DNA of 9,813 nt from an uncultured Erysipelotrichaceae bacterium (GTDB lineage: Bacteria; Bacillota_I; Bacilli_A; RF39; UBA660). Every line of letters begins with the position of its first letter. Within the stretch, counting starts at the first letter, position 1. Shown here one piece after another: positions 6,963-9,813 of this stretch. Below the pieces are notes generated by a model. It made no database searches. It was not told the origin of the DNA and was given only the letters and a program-made list of their open reading frames with translations. A program made the position numbers and the translations under genes. The stretch is taken from assembly GCA_902772675.1 (NCBI GenBank), contig CACYBN010000093.1:1-9813 (forward strand), written 5' to 3'.

Positions 6963-7223
6963 TTAAATATCTATTTCTAATTCATTATCATCTAAACTCA
7001 ATATCTTATTAGTTACAACTTCTACATCTAATAACTTACATTGATTTTCTAATTCGATATATCTACCTACATTTTTATCATTTCTAAGAGCTTCTATCTT
7101 ATCTATAACAGTTTCTTCTTCCAAGCCGTTTCGAATTTGATCTTCAAGATAAGCATATCTAGCTACTTCAATATTAAATGTTAAATCTGACATTTCTCTT
7201 CTTAGGAATAATCTTTCTTCCAT
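6963..7223 (-). CDS. Small acidic helical protein, 86 residues, function unknown
   Basis: Last gene of the three-gene unit. The product has no membrane segment or signal peptide and reads as charged helices: MEERLFLRREMSDLTFNIEV at the start, YLEDQIRNGLEEETVIDKIEAL in the middle and an acidic tail ending DDNELEIDI. A two-helix or coiled-coil adaptor-like fold is plausible, but I recognise no family. The start is not well supported: upstream is only AAAAG at 13 bases, and a TAA stop lies two codons before. A second in-frame ATG at 7193 has a weak AAGAAGAG before it. It lies 79 bases downstream of the 94-residue gene, a much looser spacing than elsewhere in the unit, and ends next to the terminator. 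It may bind one of the two proteins encoded upstream; that is inference from position alone. Confidence 0.65.
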   Translation of the reverse strand: MEERLFLRREMSDLTFNIEVARYAYLEDQIRNGLEEETVIDKIEALRNDKNVGRYIELENQCKLLDVEVVTNKILSLDDNELEIDI

Positions 7224-7294
7224 AAATTAATCTAATTCTTTTCTCATTTATTTGAAGACTATCTACTACGCTTTTTTATCTTGTCTATATAATT

Positions 7295-7302
7295 ACCTCT
7301 TT
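7295..7302 (-). promoter_or_regulatory. Orphan ribosome binding site AAAGAGGT with no start codon
   Basis: AAAGAGGT directly follows the stop of the 94-residue gene. The next bases offer no ATG, GTG or TTG at the usual distance. The nearest codon in place is ATA, followed by a nine-codon frame that ends in TAG. It may be a relic of an earlier start for the 86-residue gene. Confidence 0.4.
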
Positions 7303-7587
7303 CTAATCATTGGCAATCCAACTAGATAATATTTTATCCTTTTCTTCGGAATTGGCAACATAAAGATAATATAGAGCAGAAAAATAGTCTAATGACTCTT
7401 TAGATAGATTCTGTTCATTTAAACTTTTATCTTTTTCTATATATACATCTTTATTTGAATCTGCTGCTAAAATAGTTAATTTTTTTAAAACATCATCAGG
7501 TATATTATCTTGTATTTCTTTATCACTATAATAAATAATTGTTAGTACTTCTTTAGCAATATCATTATTTAGAATTGTGTAATCCAT
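7303..7587 (-). CDS. Small helical protein, 94 residues, function unknown
   Basis: A soluble, acidic, helix-rich protein without signal or membrane segment. Its recognisable core is NIPDDVLKKLTILAAD at 28-43, then YIEKDKSLNEQNLSKESLDY at 49-68 and ALYYLYVAN at 71-79. From memory, small unnamed Bacillota proteins share this layout (IP-x-x-VL, then LNEQN-LS-x-E, then an aromatic-rich helix), but I cannot name a family. The gene begins inside the end of the ART-like gene, overlapping it by 23 bases in another frame, so their translation is probably coupled. A GGAGATGAT site ends seven bases before the ATG. The tight overlap suggests that this protein acts with the ART-like protein, perhaps as a partner or inhibitor; this is inference only. 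Confidence 0.75.
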   Translation of the reverse strand: MDYTILNNDIAKEVLTIIYYSDKEIQDNIPDDVLKKLTILAADSNKDVYIEKDKSLNEQNLSKESLDYFSALYYLYVANSEEKDKILSSWIAND

Positions 7588-8482
7588 AATCTAAATCATC
7601 TCCTAACAATTTATCTTTAATATCAGTTAATACTCCTTTAATTCTAGATGCTATTCTACTAAATACAGTTTGTTTTATTCCAGGAATAGTAGGAGTTAAT
7701 TCTTCTTCTCCAGCTAATCTTCTTTTAAATTTTTCTAATCTTTCTTCATTAATTGATATAGTACCAAATTCATCAATATAATAAAATCTATCTTCAATAT
7801 CATCTGCAGCAAGAACTAATTTATTACTTGCCATTCTTCTAACTAAATCAACTTTACTAGATGGTACTAAAAGACATGATATTCCTTCTTCAGGTAATGT
7901 ATCTCTAATACCTATTTCTGGTACAGCTGAATCTACTCTAAATAAACCAGTATTAGTTGCATCATCTACAGTAGTTCCAATTACTAATGAAAAAGATAAA
8001 TCTAAATTTTTTTGGTCTGGATATAATGTCGAATATCCTTCTGCTATATCTAAAACATCTGTAAGACTAATAAAAGATCTTCCCTTTTTTGTTCTTGTTG
8101 ACTTTTCACCAGTAGTTACTTCAATATTATTACTAATTAAATTATTTAAACTACGTAAACCATAAACCAATATTTTAGGAAGAGCATTAGCATTAGTACC
8201 ATGAAAGATATTTATATTGTTTTCTACTAATGCATCAAAAGTATCAGGATTTCTTAATAAAAGATAAGACATTCCTAGTCTTCTTTCTATTTCTATTTTA
8301 GGATTATCTCTATTACTTAGTCCTGAATTTAAACTATATCCTTTATAACCGCCATTATATAAAATGGATTCTAATTTTTCGTGAGTTTCAGTATCAACTG
8401 GTAAACTTAACATAATATTACAAAAATTAACATATGTATTATTCTTAATTAATTGATTTAAACTATAATCTGAATATTCCAT
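7565..8482 (-). CDS. Putative ADP-ribosyltransferase-fold (ART-like) protein
   Basis: A 305-residue soluble protein. The central part looks like an ART superfamily fold. NIFHGTNANALPKILVYGLR at 91-110 matches the first catalytic strand and helix of PARP/DarT/KptA-type enzymes, with H94 as the NAD-contacting histidine of the HGT motif. GRSFISLTDVLDIAEGYS at 134-151 fits the second motif strand and helix. PEIGIRDTLPEEGISCLLVP at 188-207 fits the third, with E189 the likely catalytic glutamate (E198 and E199 are alternatives). The usual tyrosine of the H-Y-E triad is not evident; S136 or F137 occupies its place. Residues 1-85 form an unassigned N-terminal region and 245-305 a charged helical tail. 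No signal peptide is present, so the target would be intracellular. The start has GAGGTGA four bases upstream and a promoter at 8505-8513. Assignment is by motif reading and needs a structural check. Confidence 0.6.
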   Translation of the reverse strand: MEYSDYSLNQLIKNNTYVNFCNIMLSLPVDTETHEKLESILYNGGYKGYSLNSGLSNRDNPKIEIERRLGMSYLLLRNPDTFDALVENNINIFHGTNANALPKILVYGLRSLNNLISNNIEVTTGEKSTRTKKGRSFISLTDVLDIAEGYSTLYPDQKNLDLSFSLVIGTTVDDATNTGLFRVDSAVPEIGIRDTLPEEGISCLLVPSSKVDLVRRMASNKLVLAADDIEDRFYYIDEFGTISINEERLEKFKRRLAGEEELTPTIPGIKQTVFSRIASRIKGVLTDIKDKLLGDDLDYGLHNSK

Positions 8483-8486
8483 AAGT

Positions 8487-8493
8487 TCACCTC
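8487..8493 (-). promoter_or_regulatory. Ribosome binding site GAGGTGA of the ART-like gene
   Basis: GAGGTGA ends four bases before the ATG at 8482. It is one of the strongest matches to the 16S tail in the window. Confidence 0.75.
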
Positions 8494-8504
8494 TATTCTA
8501 CTAA

Positions 8505-8513
8505 ATTATATCA
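8505..8513 (-). promoter_or_regulatory. Extended -10 promoter TGATATAAT of the ART-like unit
   Basis: A perfect extended -10 box. The position 17 bases upstream is TTTTTT, which is also the T-run of the preceding terminator. The predicted leader is about 16 bases, with no room for an operator downstream. This promoter makes the three-gene unit independent of the kinase/glycosylase genes. Confidence 0.68.
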
Positions 8514-8527
8514 AAAAAATAATAAAT

Positions 8528-8554
8528 AAAAAAGATTATACTATCTTATAATCT
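8528..8554 (-). terminator. Hairpin terminator after the UDG-family gene
   Basis: AGATTATA and TATAATCT form an 8-base-pair stem with a six-base loop, followed by six T and further T-rich sequence. One arm lies within the end of the coding region; the stop codon falls in the loop. The stem is A+T-rich, so strength is uncertain. Confidence 0.65.
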
Positions 8555-9200
8555 CTTTTATAAAATTTATATCTTCAACTGACTTATCCATATTAAATAT
8601 ACCATTACCTACTGGATAATATACTGAATAAAAAGAATAATCTTTTCCATTAATATTTTTTATAAATTCTTCTTTTCTACATAATGATACAGATATTTTT
8701 CTATCTAGTACTAAAGAACTAACTTGATTACCAAATAATACTATTACTTTAGGATTAATTATTTCTATCTCTTTATATAACAAATCTAGATATTCTAAAT
8801 ATACTTTATCTGGAATAGTTCTAGCATCAATTTGAGTACATTTTCCTAAATTAGTAATAAAAAACTTATGTTTTTTTACATCATCATATACTTCTTTAGC
8901 AAATTCTTCAGTCCACGAAGATCCTTTTATAGATTGAATTTTATTATAAATATCACTATCTAAAAATCCTAATTGATAAAATAATTTCCAGATATTTTTA
9001 GTACCAATCCATGGAGATTTAATACCTTTCCACTCTTTAGAGGATGCAATATTTCTACCAGTTGGATTCATAAAAACAAAACATATATCAGGATTATCTA
9101 TGCAACCACCATTATATATAGAATCAAGTTCTTTAGCTCCATATTTTATCTGAAGTTTATCATATTCTTTTTTTAATTCATTTAATTTGTTTTCTTTCAT
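8541..9200 (-). CDS. Uracil-DNA glycosylase superfamily protein
   Basis: A 219-residue protein with the layout of the UDG superfamily, whose members cut damaged bases such as uracil from DNA. Seen: FVFMNPTGRN at 41-50 in the place of the first active-site motif, SPWIGTKNIWKLFYQLG at 62-78, FFITNLGKCTQ at 113-123, NPKVIVLFGNQVSSLVL at 149-165 (the typical penultimate strand) and VYYPVGNG at 193-200 in the place of the last motif. The last motif usually begins with a catalytic-loop histidine (HPS); here it is YYPVG. The four-cysteine iron-sulphur pattern of families 4 and 5 is not clear (cysteines at 33, 40, 121 and 174). Activity on uracil is therefore uncertain. It begins one base after the kinase stop, with only a weak AAGAAAG upstream, suggesting coupled translation and a shared transcript. 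Confidence 0.75.
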   Translation of the reverse strand: MKENKLNELKKEYDKLQIKYGAKELDSIYNGGCIDNPDICFVFMNPTGRNIASSKEWKGIKSPWIGTKNIWKLFYQLGFLDSDIYNKIQSIKGSSWTEEFAKEVYDDVKKHKFFITNLGKCTQIDARTIPDKVYLEYLDLLYKEIEIINPKVIVLFGNQVSSLVLDRKISVSLCRKEEFIKNINGKDYSFYSVYYPVGNGIFNMDKSVEDINFIKEIIR

Positions 9201-9201
9201 A

Positions 9202-9813
9202 TTAATCTTTCTTATTAGTTAATTTCTTTTGATTTCTACTTAATGAATTATATGAATCTGTTATTAGAGATAAGAATGTGTGAGTATTACCAAAAGGTAT
9301 AACACTATATAAGTCATCAACTCCATTCTTCTTTAAAAAAGCTAAAATATTTAATGAAGAAAAGATTGCATATATATGAATCATATCTCTATCTTCTTTA
9401 CTTAAATTTAATTTTTCTATTAAAGTATCTCCTAGTTCAGTTTTATTTGTATGAGCAAGAAAATCTCCATATCCCATAAGAATAGGTCCACTTATCATTT
9501 CACCAGGATCTATAAATTTAACTCTTCTATCATGAGTAATCATAATATTCTTCATATTAGTATCAATTGGTACTAAAGAAGTATCACCTTCAAAATAGTC
9601 TTCATACATTGCAAAGATATCTTCTGCTATATGATTTAATTCATCATAATCCTTCAGTATTTCAGCTGATTCTTTTTGTTTACTTTTTAAAAAATCTAAA
9701 AAAGAAGCACTTCTTCCTTTTAAATTTTCATCTAAAATACCATATCCCTCAACTTTAGTAGAACTTACTGAAGTAAAGAAACTAATTAAACTATCTATAA
9801 TCATATCTTTATA
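9202..9813 (-). CDS. APH-like phosphotransferase (kinase fold), partial, N-terminus outside window
   Basis: The C-terminal part of an aminoglycoside-phosphotransferase/choline-kinase-like enzyme. The frame stays open to the window edge and the ATP-binding N-lobe is missing, so the ATG at 9804 is probably internal. Numbered from that ATG: STKVEGYGILDENLKG at 15-30 is the linker typical of the family, VPIDTNMKNIMI at 78-89 is the catalytic loop (D81 and N86 at the spacing of HGDxxxxN), and VKFIDPGEM at 95-103 supplies the metal-binding aspartate D99. The histidine of the usual HGD is proline 79. A helical C-terminal lobe follows (DFLAHTNKT, IYAIFSSLNILAFLKKNGVDDL). The substrate cannot be told; an antibiotic should not be assumed. 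It shares a transcript with the UDG-family gene, one base apart. Confidence 0.72.
   Translation of the reverse strand, partial: YKDMIIDSLISFFTSVSSTKVEGYGILDENLKGRSASFLDFLKSKQKESAEILKDYDELNHIAEDIFAMYEDYFEGDTSLVPIDTNMKNIMITHDRRVKFIDPGEMISGPILMGYGDFLAHTNKTELGDTLIEKLNLSKEDRDMIHIYAIFSSLNILAFLKKNGVDDLYSVIPFGNTHTFLSLITDSYNSLSRNQKKLTNKKD

Noticed and set aside
7224..7302. A separate tiny gene after the orphan ribosome site
   Set aside because: The only short frame has no accepted start codon and ends after nine codons.
9567..9758. A 63-codon open frame on the plus strand
   Set aside because: It is antisense to the kinase gene, with no start signals and a low-complexity product.
9202..9813. Calling the kinase an antibiotic-resistance gene
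   Set aside because: Only the general APH-like fold is visible, the catalytic loop is atypical and the N-terminal half is missing. Most members of this superfamily are not resistance enzymes.
29..9813. Mycoplasma-type genetic code (TGA read as tryptophan)
   Set aside because: Domains are complete with the standard code, tryptophans are TGG where checked, and TGA serves as the stop of the gene ending at 3559.

Overview
The window is very A+T-rich (roughly a quarter G+C by eye). All twelve protein genes lie on the minus strand, so transcription runs from right to left. Ribosome binding sites are of the AGGAGG/AGGTGA type, one gene ends in TGA, and the standard bacterial code gives full-length domains. 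Together with the tight packing, the YibE/YibF-like pair and the YdcF-type and MmcQ/YjbR-EVE proteins, this suggests a low-GC Bacillota genome, probably an uncultured gut Bacilli or Mollicutes-like lineage. The lineage is inferred from gene content and composition only.

Layout in transcription order: (1) 9813-8541: the C-terminal part of an APH-like kinase, cut by the window edge, followed after one base by a uracil-DNA-glycosylase-superfamily protein and a hairpin terminator. (2) 8513-6931: a self-contained unit with its own promoter and terminator. It encodes a putative ADP-ribosyltransferase-fold protein, a 94-residue helical protein whose gene overlaps it by 23 bases, and an 86-residue charged helical protein. 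This is the best candidate in the window for an undescribed system. (3) 6919-4237: an unrecognised eight-pass membrane protein, then a YdcF/DUF218 protein with an extra N-terminal ectodomain and membrane region. (4) 4235-1075: a seven-pass membrane protein of unknown family, a YibE/YibF-like pair with overlapping stop and start codons, and a flavin-reductase-family protein ending at a hairpin. (5) 1070-29: an MmcQ/YjbR protein fused to an EVE/PUA-like domain.

Regulation is unusually readable. Six gene starts are preceded by an extended -10 box (TGnTATAAT or one mismatch) and a seventh by a plain TATAAT. Several boxes sit directly behind a terminator or inside the preceding stop codon. These boxes also fix some translation starts: for the first two genes of the window the longest possible start codon would lie at the expected transcription start, and a good ribosome binding site serves the next ATG instead. 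No RNA genes, CRISPR arrays, insertion sequences or large repeats were seen. No gene-free stretch exceeds 300 bases.
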